From Bacillota bacterium (GTDB lineage Bacteria > Bacillota > Clostridia > Lachnospirales > Lachnospiraceae), in the NCBI GenBank assembly GCA_023424995.1, contig JAFADH010000110.1, forward strand, positions 1 through 11,301: a stretch of DNA of 11,301 nt, read 5' to 3'. Made by a program: the position numbers and the translations under genes. This document shows positions 1 through 5,787 of this stretch, piece by piece; positions within the stretch are counted from its first letter, which is position 1; every line of letters begins with the position of its first letter. A model generated the notes under the pieces. That model saw only the letters and a list, made by a program, of their open reading frames with translations. It was not told where the DNA came from and searched no databases.

Positions 1-791
1 TGACGTACAATCCGGTCAGCTCCATGCTTCGTACGCGTAAATATCAGGACGGAGGTTATGGATCCATCCTTTAACAGATGAAGTAAAAGATCCTTTTTAT
101 TAATCTTATCTACGTAATACAGATATTGCTGTATTGCATCCACAGTGGAAGATACCGGCGTAATCGTTATCTTGCTTGGATTATTCAGAAGGGCATTCGA
201 TATTTCTTCGATCGACGGAGGCATGGTAGCCGAGAAAAGAAGTGTCTGTTTGACAGGCGGCGTCTTTGGGATGATCCTCTTAATATCATGTATAAAGCCC
301 ATATCCAGCATACGGTCCGCTTCATCTAAAATGAATATTTTTATATTCCTGATATCTACTATGTTCTGATTCATCAGATCCATCAGCCTGCCGGGTGTCG
401 CAACAAGAATATCCACTCCTTTTGCTATGATCTCCTCCTGCGGCTTTTGAGAAACACCGCCAAAAATGGCAGCACACCTTAACCCCGTATATTTACCATA
501 GACGCAAAAGCTTTCTTGAATCTGAAGCGCAAGCTCTCTTGTTGGTGTCAGGATAAGCGCGCGAATCGTTTGCTGTCCCGTCTGTGAATTTTTATCCTTA
601 CTGAGCAGTTGAAGTGTCGGTATCGCAAAAGCTGCAGTCTTTCCTGTCCCCGTCTGCGCACAGCCTAACAGATCTCTTCCGCTGAGAACGATTGGGATGG
701 CTTGTTCCTGTATCGGTGTCGGCACTGTATAAGCTTCTTTCTCCAGTGCTTTTAAAATTGATGGCATTATGCCTAATTCTTTAAATTGCAT
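1..791 (-). CDS. DEAD-box ATP-dependent RNA helicase (C-terminal part beyond the window)
   Basis: The gene encodes an ATP-dependent RNA helicase that remodels RNA structures or RNA-protein complexes in the cytoplasm. The first 263 residues are visible. The helicase motifs appear in order: Q motif (FKELGI near residue 3 and PTPIQ at 24-28), Walker A AQTGTGKT at 45-52, PTRELA at 83-88, GG at 111-112, TPGR at 132-135, DEAD at 156-159 and SAT at 187-189. The second RecA-like domain then begins (VLIFTRTKHGADR near 248-260), where the window ends. The RTKHGADR stretch is typical of RhlE/CshA-like proteins, but the subfamily cannot be fixed without the C-terminus. The ATG at 789-791 opens directly on the Q motif. 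The gene lies 176 nt downstream of rtcB on the same strand and has its own putative -10 box, so it may be transcribed alone or by read-through from rtcB. Confidence 0.95.
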   Translation of the reverse strand, partial: MQFKELGIMPSILKALEKEAYTVPTPIQEQAIPIVLSGRDLLGCAQTGTGKTAAFAIPTLQLLSKDKNSQTGQQTIRALILTPTRELALQIQESFCVYGKYTGLRCAAIFGGVSQKPQEEIIAKGVDILVATPGRLMDLMNQNIVDIRNIKIFILDEADRMLDMGFIHDIKRIIPKTPPVKQTLLFSATMPPSIEEISNALLNNPSKITITPVSSTVDAIQQYLYYVDKINKKDLLLHLLKDGSITSVLIFTRTKHGADRIVR

Positions 792-820
792 TCTATCTCC
801 TTGATTACATATTGTTTACG

Positions 821-878
821 GATTCCCCTTGTGGATTCCTTTTGTAATTTCCCTTTGTAATTTCCTTTTGTAGTTTCC
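821..878. repeat. 13-bp tandem repeat in the helicase leader
   Basis: Four consecutive 13-bp units lie at 821-833, 834-846, 847-859 and 860-872, followed by a partial unit at 873-878. The plus-strand consensus is roughly (G/A)(A/T)TTCCYYTTGTA. On the helicase mRNA this reads as repeated TACAAAAGGAAAT, which is purine-rich and resembles a ribosome binding site. The last unit also forms an inverted repeat: CCTTTTG at 864-870 pairs with CAAAAGG at 878-884. A further lone CCTTTTGTA occurs at 903-911. The function is unknown. It sits between the putative promoter and the start codon of the helicase, so it would be in the 5' untranslated region. Confidence 0.75.
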
Positions 879-910
879 AAAAGGCTTGTTTATTTTGATG
901 TACCTTTTGT

Positions 911-939
911 ATTATACAACTAAGTCATATTTTTTACTA
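911..939 (-). promoter_or_regulatory. Putative helicase promoter
   Basis: On the minus strand a perfect TATAAT lies at 911-916, about 120 nt upstream of the helicase ATG. The hexamer 17 bp further upstream (TAGTAA at 934-939) matches the -35 consensus poorly. The -10 box lies inside a small palindrome, TTGTA-TTA-TACAA (908-920), which could bind a regulator. The call rests mainly on the -10 box and its position. Confidence 0.4.
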
Positions 940-967
940 TCTTTATTTCTTTATACCCACTCTGCAC

Positions 968-2179
968 TTACTCTTCTCCGGCCTTATAATTATATATGGG
1001 CTTAATAATCTTCACAAGCTCTGCCGTATCCGCAATATTGCTTACGATATCCTCCAGTCCTTTGTAAGCCATGGGACATTCATCCAGGGTATCCCTGCCC
1101 ACCGAAGTGGTATAGATGCCTTCCATCTGCTTTTTGAATTCCGATACGCTAAAGGTATTCTTAGCCGTGGTTCTGGACATCAGCCGTCCTGCCCCATGGG
1201 GTGCGGAATAATTCCAGTCTTCATTCCCCTTGCCGATGCAGATCAATGATCCGTCTCTCATATTGATGGGAATCAGCAGCTTCTCCCCCTTCTGCGCAGA
1301 GACTGCTCCTTTTCTGAGAATCATATTATCCGTGTCGATGTAGTTATGAATGGTGGTGAACTCCTCCACCGGCTTCAGTTTCATGCCGCGGATGAGCTCC
1401 TCCATCATTGCCTTTCTGTTAAACAGGGCAAATCTCTGGACGATCTTCATATCATGGATATAGTCCTCCATAAGCTGTCCGGACAGATAAGCAAGCTGCC
1501 TGGGTATGTCGGTACGTACTGCCGCCTTTAGGGCTTCTATGGCTGCCTGTATCTCTTTGTCCCTTCCTTCCGCCTTATAGTCCTTAATTAGCTGATCAAT
1601 ATCCGCCGCAGTATTTCCGTTCAATGACTTATAAGCCTGCTCCTGATAGTAACCGGCCACCTCCAGGCCCAGATGCCTGGAACCGGAATGAATGACAATA
1701 TAAATATTCCCCTCGTCATCCTTATTCGCCTCGATGAAATGATTCCCTCCTCCAAGGGTGCCAAGTGATTTTACGGCACGGTCAAGGTTAAGCCTTGCTT
1801 CTGTCCTGCATCTTAGCTGAGTCAGGTCAATTTCATCATTAAATCTGTGGGCGGATACCCTGACATTGTAGCCTGAGGGGATTCGCTCATAGATCAGCTT
1901 ATCCAACTTCTGTAATTCGATATGTGAATTCTTAATCCGAATGGTCTCCATACCGCAGCCGATATCGACGCCCACAAGATTCGGAACCACACTGTCCTTA
2001 AGGGTCATGGTGGTTCCGATGGTGCAGCCGGCTCCGGCGTGGACATCGGGCATGATCCGGATTTTAGAATCCTTTACGTATTCCTGATCGCATAAGGTCC
2101 TGATCTGGTCAAGGGCGGTATCCTCCACAGTCTCCGTATAGACCTTTGCCGTATTGTATTTTCCTTCTATGATTCGCAT
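968..2179 (-). CDS. rtcB: RNA-splicing ligase RtcB
   Basis: RtcB is a GTP- and Mn2+-dependent RNA ligase that joins 2',3'-cyclic phosphate (or 3'-phosphate) ends to 5'-OH ends, and so repairs cleaved tRNA or rRNA. The 403-aa length matches the usual bacterial size of about 400. Visible family motifs are GVDIGCGM at 70-77 (metal-binding Asp72 and Cys75), GGGNHFIE at 143-150, HSGSRH at 164-169, TTIHNY at 275-280 (His278) and APHGAGR at 326-332. His328 in the last motif corresponds to the guanylylated catalytic histidine. All the key residues appear intact. The start has a strong GGAGG 7 nt upstream. The gene follows the 70-aa Cys/His-rich protein gene by 11 nt, so the two are surely co-transcribed behind the structured leader. 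There is no RtcA cyclase or PrfH gene next to it in this window. Confidence 0.97.
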   Translation of the reverse strand: MRIIEGKYNTAKVYTETVEDTALDQIRTLCDQEYVKDSKIRIMPDVHAGAGCTIGTTMTLKDSVVPNLVGVDIGCGMETIRIKNSHIELQKLDKLIYERIPSGYNVRVSAHRFNDEIDLTQLRCRTEARLNLDRAVKSLGTLGGGNHFIEANKDDEGNIYIVIHSGSRHLGLEVAGYYQEQAYKSLNGNTAADIDQLIKDYKAEGRDKEIQAAIEALKAAVRTDIPRQLAYLSGQLMEDYIHDMKIVQRFALFNRKAMMEELIRGMKLKPVEEFTTIHNYIDTDNMILRKGAVSAQKGEKLLIPINMRDGSLICIGKGNEDWNYSAPHGAGRLMSRTTAKNTFSVSEFKKQMEGIYTTSVGRDTLDECPMAYKGLEDIVSNIADTAELVKIIKPIYNYKAGEE

Positions 2180-2190
2180 AGATACCTCCG

Positions 2191-2403
2191 TTAATAATCT
2201 TTGTTTTTCTTATACTCCTTTAAGTCTGCCAGTTTATAATTATTCCTGTCTGATCGTATTTTCCTGTTGGTATTCACCGCTTTTGCCCTGGGGTAATACT
2301 TGTTGCATTTCTGGCAGTAGTGCTCGTGACAGGCTTCTCTGCCCTTCCTGCACTGCCCCATTGCGATATAGTGTATGCAGACCGCTTCTTTATATTTTGC
2401 CAT
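2191..2403 (-). CDS. Small Cys/His-rich protein co-transcribed with rtcB
   Basis: This 70-aa protein is of a family I do not recognise. Its N-terminal half is rich in possible metal ligands: Cys9, His11, Cys18, Cys25, His26, His28, Cys30 and Cys33. The spacing C-x8-C-x6-C-x2-H, followed by C-x2-C, resembles a small zinc-binding knuckle. The C-terminal half is strongly basic and ends in a Lys/Asp/Tyr-rich tail, as expected of a nucleic-acid-binding protein. The ATG at 2401-2403 has GGAGG 8 nt upstream. The reading frame stays open upstream to an ATG at 2472, but that start would fall inside the terminator hairpin and has no ribosome binding site. The stop is 11 nt from the rtcB start. An accessory role in RtcB RNA repair is inferred from the operon only. 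Confidence 0.8.
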   Translation of the reverse strand: MAKYKEAVCIHYIAMGQCRKGREACHEHYCQKCNKYYPRAKAVNTNRKIRSDRNNYKLADLKEYKKNKDY

Positions 2404-2438
2404 ATATTTACCTCCTGATTCCCGGTAAAAACCGATAT

Positions 2439-2485
2439 AAAAAGAGCCGATCAAGGGTGATAAATATATCACTTATAATCGGCTC
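2439..2485 (-). terminator. Intrinsic terminator in the rtcB operon leader
   Basis: Read on the minus strand, GAGCCGAT (2485-2478) pairs with ATCGGCTC (2451-2444) in a perfect 8-bp stem. Inside it GTGATA and TATCAC (2472-2467 with 2462-2457) form a second 6-bp stem closed by a four-base loop. Five T residues follow immediately (2443-2439). The opposite strand has no T-run, so the terminator acts on minus-strand transcripts. It lies only about 35 nt before the start of the small Cys/His-rich gene, leaving no room for another promoter, so the operon must be expressed by read-through or antitermination. Confidence 0.75.
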
Positions 2486-2556
2486 CCGATATGATTTAAT
2501 TCATGTGACGGCTGCCGACAGCATCCGAAATATGCTGTCGCTGCCTCAATCTATAC

Positions 2557-2658
2557 CTAAAGGCGGATTTCACCGCATGAAATCCAGGTATATGGGTAAT
2601 CGCATATCTCAATAATTTGTGTGTCCGTATTACGTTGTTCTGTATATCTTGATCTCAT
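2557..2658 (-). CDS. 33-codon leader ORF upstream of the rtcB operon
   Basis: This short ORF encodes a 33-aa peptide beginning MRSRYTEQRN and ending SCGEIRL, with an aromatic/proline cluster DYPYTW at residues 20-25 and two cysteines (19 and 28). It has a good ribosome binding site, AGGAG 8 nt before the ATG, and begins about 40 nt after the predicted transcription start. Its last codons form stem P1, and the terminator-associated stem P2 starts about 17 nt after its stop codon. That is the usual geometry of an attenuation leader peptide. No amino acid is strongly repeated, so a simple amino-acid starvation sensor is not obvious. It could also be a functional small protein. Translation is inferred from the ribosome binding site and not shown. 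Confidence 0.55.
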   Translation of the reverse strand: MRSRYTEQRNTDTQIIEICDYPYTWISCGEIRL

Positions 2659-2705
2659 GGCAATGACTCCTTTCTTTGTTATTTTAATAATCGTTACAGA
2701 TATAG

Positions 2706-2734
2706 ACTATAGCACAGAACCGGCGGGATGTAAA
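2706..2734 (-). promoter_or_regulatory. Promoter of the leader, Cys/His protein and rtcB operon
   Basis: On the minus strand TTTACA (2734-2729) is separated by exactly 17 bp from TATAGT (2711-2706). A TG dinucleotide one base before the -10 box makes it an extended -10 promoter. It starts only a few bases after the AraC stop codon, so the rtcB operon is transcribed independently of the AraC gene. The predicted start is near 2699. Confidence 0.75.
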
Positions 2735-2739
2735 GAAAA

Positions 2740-3537
2740 TCATCCCAATGCTTCAAAAAAGCGCAGAGTGCAGCCATCCGGGGTTGTAATACTGCATTCC
2801 CTGGCTCCCCAGGGCTGTGATGTAATATCTGAGATTTGATCCCAGCCACTGTTCTTTACCAGCTTATGCAGTGCGTCAATTCCTTCGATCATCATGAAGC
2901 CTGCAACTCCCTTAATCGGTTCTCCCTTGAATAGATGAAAGCCTCTAAATGGTGTGATATGAGCCACCGCCACCTCACTTGGATAGTCAAAGACACAGCC
3001 ATATTCACCCTTACCGGCATTGTCTCTTGCCACAACATCTCCGAACCATCCCAGAACTTCCTCAAACCATTTGACCGTTGCATCCATATCCCCTGTAAAA
3101 TAAACCGGTCCGTTTTCTCTGACAACATAACCTCTTTCACTAAATCTGCTCATTTTCATAAGCCTCTCTTTCTCGATAATTTCGAAGGTAATTCTGGGAC
3201 AGGCATTAAGATCCACCTCCATATGACGTATTGCCGAAGGCACTATTCCAAACAGCTTACTAAACGCACGGGAAAATGCTGCCGGGGATTCATAGCCATA
3301 TTTCAATGCGATGTCAATTACTTTAGCATCGGTGCTTTTAATATCCCCGGCTGCAAGTGTCAGCTTTCTTCGGCGTATATATTCACTGATCGAAACATGC
3401 GTCAGAAAAGAAAACATACGTTGAAATTCCCATGCCGAACAACCGACAAATCGGGCTGCGGTATTATAATCAATGCTTCCGTCCAAATTATCCTCGATAT
3501 ACTCAATTGCATCGTTCATTCCTTTTTGCCATTCCAT
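2740..3537 (-). CDS. AraC-family regulator with C-terminal glyoxalase/VOC-like domain
   Basis: This 265-aa protein joins an N-terminal AraC/XylS DNA-binding domain (about residues 5-105) to a C-terminal domain of about 130 residues. The AraC part shows both helix-turn-helix units, including AARFVGCSAWEFQRMF and the signature region IALKYGYESPAAFSRAF. The C-terminal part (VYFTGDMDATVKWFEEVLGW, later GFMMIEGI and TPDGCTLRFFE) has the beta-alpha-beta repeats and final strand of the vicinal-oxygen-chelate (glyoxalase/bleomycin resistance) fold. In AraC proteins of this layout the C-terminal domain usually senses a small ligand, which is unknown here. The start has GGAGGTGA with optimal spacing. 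The ORF lies upstream of the rtcB promoter on the same strand, but there is no sequence evidence that it controls that operon. Confidence 0.88.
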   Translation of the reverse strand: MEWQKGMNDAIEYIEDNLDGSIDYNTAARFVGCSAWEFQRMFSFLTHVSISEYIRRRKLTLAAGDIKSTDAKVIDIALKYGYESPAAFSRAFSKLFGIVPSAIRHMEVDLNACPRITFEIIEKERLMKMSRFSERGYVVRENGPVYFTGDMDATVKWFEEVLGWFGDVVARDNAGKGEYGCVFDYPSEVAVAHITPFRGFHLFKGEPIKGVAGFMMIEGIDALHKLVKNSGWDQISDITSQPWGARECSITTPDGCTLRFFEALG

Positions 3538-3667
3538 GTGATCACCTCCGTACTTTTATTATAAAGAAAAGGCTTCCTTCCTGCGTTGCATCCGGTGTAT
3601 TCTTCTGCAAAGTCAAAGCTCTGGCAATTCTGATTACGTTCATCTGTAATTCCGGTAATATGCTATT

Positions 3668-3696
3668 ATAATAGAATGTTAATTTATATTCGTCAA
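3668..3696 (-). promoter_or_regulatory. Promoter of the AraC-VOC gene
   Basis: On the minus strand TTGACG (3696-3691) lies 17 bp from TATTAT (3673-3668), giving a near-consensus sigma-A promoter and a leader of about 120 nt. A TATAAT at 3563-3558, close to the ribosome binding site, is an alternative -10 box but lacks a convincing -35 box. Confidence 0.55.
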
Positions 3697-3743
3697 TCAT
3701 CAATGTCTATCCGCGTCTGCCGCTAATATATGAATAAATAACA

Positions 3744-3772
3744 TTGAAATGAGCTCCATATATTGGTATATT
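3744..3772 (+). promoter_or_regulatory. Promoter of the AviRb/AviRa/NUDIX operon
   Basis: TTGAAA (3744-3749) and TATATT (3767-3772) are separated by exactly 17 bp. Transcription would start near 3779, leaving a short leader of about 35 nt with no attenuator, so expression may be constitutive. Confidence 0.75.
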
Positions 3773-3812
3773 TAAGACAGGCAGGTTAATGACGATCACG
3801 AGAGGTATCCCT

Positions 3813-4658
3813 ATGAAAACAGAAAAGATATTAACAAAAAATAACACATATCAAAAGCTTATAGTTTTAAAAAGCAACCGGAATAAACGCCATAAATATC
3901 AGGAGTTTCTTGTAGAAGGAGTGCGTAATATCAACGCTGCGGCAGAAAATGGATGGGATATCAGATCCCTGATCTATGCGAATGCTTCGAAACTGTCTGA
4001 ATGGGCTGAGGGTATTATCCGAACCGCCAATACCTTCGTCAATTATGAGCTGAGTACCGAACTTATGAAGGGGTTAAGCGGAAAAGAAGATACCTCCGAG
4101 CTGATGGCTGTGGCAGGTATGCGTCCGGACAGTCCCGATATATTAAAATTCTCCCAGAACCCTGTGATTGCTTTGTTCGACCGGCCTTCCAACAAAGGAA
4201 ATCTTGGAACTGTTATACGGTCCTGTGATGCACTTGGAGTAGAATGTCTGATACTGACAGGACATTCTGTGGATCTGTATGATCCTGAAGTCATCGTATC
4301 TTCCATGGGTTCCTTCTTTAACATGCAGGTAATACGATTTCATGAGAATCAGATGGTTTTTGATTTTATCGAAAAGATGAAGGAGCGTTATCCCGGATTT
4401 CATACAATCGGAACTACTGCCCGTAAGGAATATCCGCTCTACCAATTAAATCTGGCCGGCCCGGTGTTATTTATGATCGGCAATGAGACGGACGGGCTAT
4501 GCAATGCATTTAAAGATTGCTGCGATTATCTGGCAACAATCCCTATGGCAGATACTTCATATGCAACATCATTTAATGTCGGATGTGCTGCGACAGTAAT
4601 GTTTTATGAAGCATCCAGACAGAGATCTGAGCTTACGGAGATATCACATGGAATATAA
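3813..4658 (+). CDS. aviRb: AviRb-like 23S rRNA 2'-O-methyltransferase (SpoU/TrmH family)
   Basis: This predicted SAM-dependent ribose 2'-O-methyltransferase has 281 aa. The N-terminal part (residues 12-110, with NRNKRHKYQEFLVEGVR at 22-38) is the L30-like RNA-binding domain. The C-terminal part is the knotted SPOUT domain, with motif 1 FDRPSNKGNLGTVIR at 122-136, motif 2 IGNETDGL at 222-229 and motif 3 IPMADTSYATSFN at 243-255. From memory, AviRb of the avilamycin producer has closely matching stretches (NRNKR, EFLV-GVR, LFDRP, IRS-DALG, YDP, IGNET-GL, CDY, IPMA, YEA-RQR). AviRb methylates the ribose of U2479 (E. coli numbering) and gives orthosomycin resistance together with AviRa. Motif 3 is two residues longer here. 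The ATG at 3813 is preferred (GAGAGG 7 nt upstream); an in-frame ATG at 3789 is possible. It overlaps the AviRa-like gene by 11 nt. Confidence 0.85.
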   Translation: MKTEKILTKNNTYQKLIVLKSNRNKRHKYQEFLVEGVRNINAAAENGWDIRSLIYANASKLSEWAEGIIRTANTFVNYELSTELMKGLSGKEDTSELMAVAGMRPDSPDILKFSQNPVIALFDRPSNKGNLGTVIRSCDALGVECLILTGHSVDLYDPEVIVSSMGSFFNMQVIRFHENQMVFDFIEKMKERYPGFHTIGTTARKEYPLYQLNLAGPVLFMIGNETDGLCNAFKDCCDYLATIPMADTSYATSFNVGCAATVMFYEASRQRSELTEISHGI

Positions 4659-5787
4659 ATATGCCCGGAACGATAATTATGAAGACTTCGCCTGCGGACG
4701 GGTAATCTACCATATGGGAGGCGTGCCCACCTTTCCGGTGAGATTATCCCTTGAAATATACGAACGGTGCCTGCATTATTCGAAAAAGCAGAAGGATATC
4801 CGCCTCTATGACTGCTGTTGCGGCGGAGGCTATATGCTTACGGTATTGGGGTTCTTAAAGAATAATACCATAACGGAGATATACGGAAGTGATATAGATA
4901 CCGGGTATGTCAAGTTAGCAAATGATAATTTAAGCCTTTTGTCCGGTGAGGGTCTTCAGAGGAGGCGGAAGGAACTCGGATTACTGTATGAGAAATACGG
5001 GAAGGAATCTCATGCACAGGCTCTTCAGAGCCTGGAACGGCTGAGACAACTGCCGCATTCTGAGATAAAAACACATATATTCAGTCAGGATGCATTTGAG
5101 ATGGATGATCTTCCATTTATCCCTGATATTATCATAACAGATGTACCTTATGGCAATTTGGTGGAATGGAATGATGAAAGCAGCAGCGTGAACCGCCTCC
5201 TGGAAGTTTTGTCCGGGGTATGTGACACAGAAACTATCCTATGTGTATCCATGGATAAAAAACAAAAAATTCAAACCAATCTATATCAAAAATTAGAACA
5301 GCAGATAATTGGGAAGCGTAAATTTGAAATTTATCAAAAAAAAATATACGGTACTCTTGCTTGTCCTAAATTATATGCTGATCAGGGCAGACTTGATCAA
5401 TGGGTACAATTATTTCTACGTGGAGACGGTAAGAATATCAGATTGGCGGAGGGTCTTGCAACTAATAACTTCAAATATATCGGACTTGTATCCATTAAAT
5501 TAAAAGATTTATCTGTTTCCGGAGAACTGCCGGAATATATCACAAGCCTTAGTGATATAGATTGGTTTTGGCAAGTAACAGATAACATGATAGATGCCAT
5601 GAAAAACGGATGGGAAATGCCACCCTTGATCGTGCATTATCATGATGATGGTTATTATCCTTTAGACGGCCGCCATAGAATCGCAGCACTTAATAGAATG
5701 GGCATTACAAAGACTATGGCTGTAGTTGTGGTTAATACAGACGAAGATTATATGCATATCTGTCATAAGACGGATAGAATGGAGTGA
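4648..5787 (+). CDS. aviRa: AviRa-like 23S rRNA methyltransferase fused to a ParB/sulfiredoxin-like domain
   Basis: This 379-aa protein has two parts. Residues 1 to about 233 resemble AviRa, which methylates N1 of G2535 in 23S rRNA. They share ACGRVI, the stretch PTFPVRLSLEI at 27-37, the SAM-binding loop DCCCGGGYMLTVLG at 55-68, SDID at 81-84, LANDNLSLLS and the catalytic-type motif TDVPYG at 164-169. AviRa itself is about 250 aa and ends there. Residues 235-379 carry a ParB/Srx-like region with IGLVSIKLKDL at 278-288 and the signature PLDGRHRIAALNRMG at 338-352. The role of this second part is unknown. The ATG at 4648 has ACGGAG 7 nt upstream; an in-frame ATG at 4606 lies inside the AviRb-like gene and is less likely. 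The second part is more A/T-rich, and nine A residues mark the domain junction. Downstream it overlaps the NUDIX gene by 4 nt. Confidence 0.82.
   Translation: MEYKYARNDNYEDFACGRVIYHMGGVPTFPVRLSLEIYERCLHYSKKQKDIRLYDCCCGGGYMLTVLGFLKNNTITEIYGSDIDTGYVKLANDNLSLLSGEGLQRRRKELGLLYEKYGKESHAQALQSLERLRQLPHSEIKTHIFSQDAFEMDDLPFIPDIIITDVPYGNLVEWNDESSSVNRLLEVLSGVCDTETILCVSMDKKQKIQTNLYQKLEQQIIGKRKFEIYQKKIYGTLACPKLYADQGRLDQWVQLFLRGDGKNIRLAEGLATNNFKYIGLVSIKLKDLSVSGELPEYITSLSDIDWFWQVTDNMIDAMKNGWEMPPLIVHYHDDGYYPLDGRHRIAALNRMGITKTMAVVVVNTDEDYMHICHKTDRME
5336..5344 (+). repeat. A9 homopolymer at the AviRa/ParB-like domain junction
   Basis: Nine consecutive A residues span codons 230-233 of the fusion gene (frame CAA AAA AAA ATA). 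Adding one A would shift the reader into a frame that meets TAA within about eight codons. The product would be a stand-alone AviRa-like protein of about the family's normal length. Such runs are prone to replication or transcriptional slippage; whether it happens here is unknown. Confidence 0.6.

Larger units (their letters stand above)
2404..2699 (-). promoter_or_regulatory. Structured leader of the rtcB operon (putative attenuator)
   Basis: This stretch of about 296 nt runs from the predicted transcription start to the first operon gene. In transcript order it holds a 33-codon ORF (2658-2557) and then stem P1, made of TATACC at 2587-2592 pairing with GGTATA at 2552-2557, enclosing a perfect 8-bp hairpin (2578-2585 with 2565-2572). 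Stem P2 follows, a perfect 8-bp hairpin (2532-2539 with 2517-2524), and then an intrinsic terminator (2485-2439). The segment GUCGGC at 2519-2514 overlaps the end of P2. It could instead pair with GCCGAU at 2483-2478, the upstream arm of the terminator, giving a mutually exclusive antiterminator (one G-U pair). P1 overlaps the end of the leader ORF, so translation would disrupt it. I recognise no known riboswitch class here. The antitermination model is inference; the stems are read directly. Confidence 0.6.

Noticed and set aside
126..369. Two short plus-strand frames near the left edge
   Set aside because: Both are antisense to conserved DEAD-box helicase motifs.
2404..2472. N-terminal extension of the Cys/His-rich protein (start at 2472)
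   Set aside because: The upstream ATG is inside the terminator hairpin and lacks a ribosome binding site, while the ATG at 2403 has an optimal GGAGG.
2154..2615. Plus-strand 153-aa open frame
   Set aside because: It lies antisense to the small Cys/His gene and the structured leader, has no good ribosome binding site, and its translation looks like non-coding Cys/Ser/Leu/Tyr-rich sequence.
2404..2699. Known riboswitch or T-box in the rtcB leader
   Set aside because: I saw no T-box sequence, no S-box, GEMM, TPP, THF or preQ1 hallmarks; the stems and leader ORF fit peptide-linked attenuation better.
3558..3563. TATAAT as the main AraC promoter
   Set aside because: It is only about 20 nt from the ATG and lacks a -35 box; the pair at 3668-3696 fits better.
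2935..3564. Plus-strand 209-aa open frame
   Set aside because: It is fully antisense to the clearly recognisable AraC-VOC gene and shows no domain or ribosome binding site.
4043..4445. Minus-strand frames inside the AviRb-like gene
   Set aside because: They are antisense to conserved SPOUT motifs and have no supporting signals.
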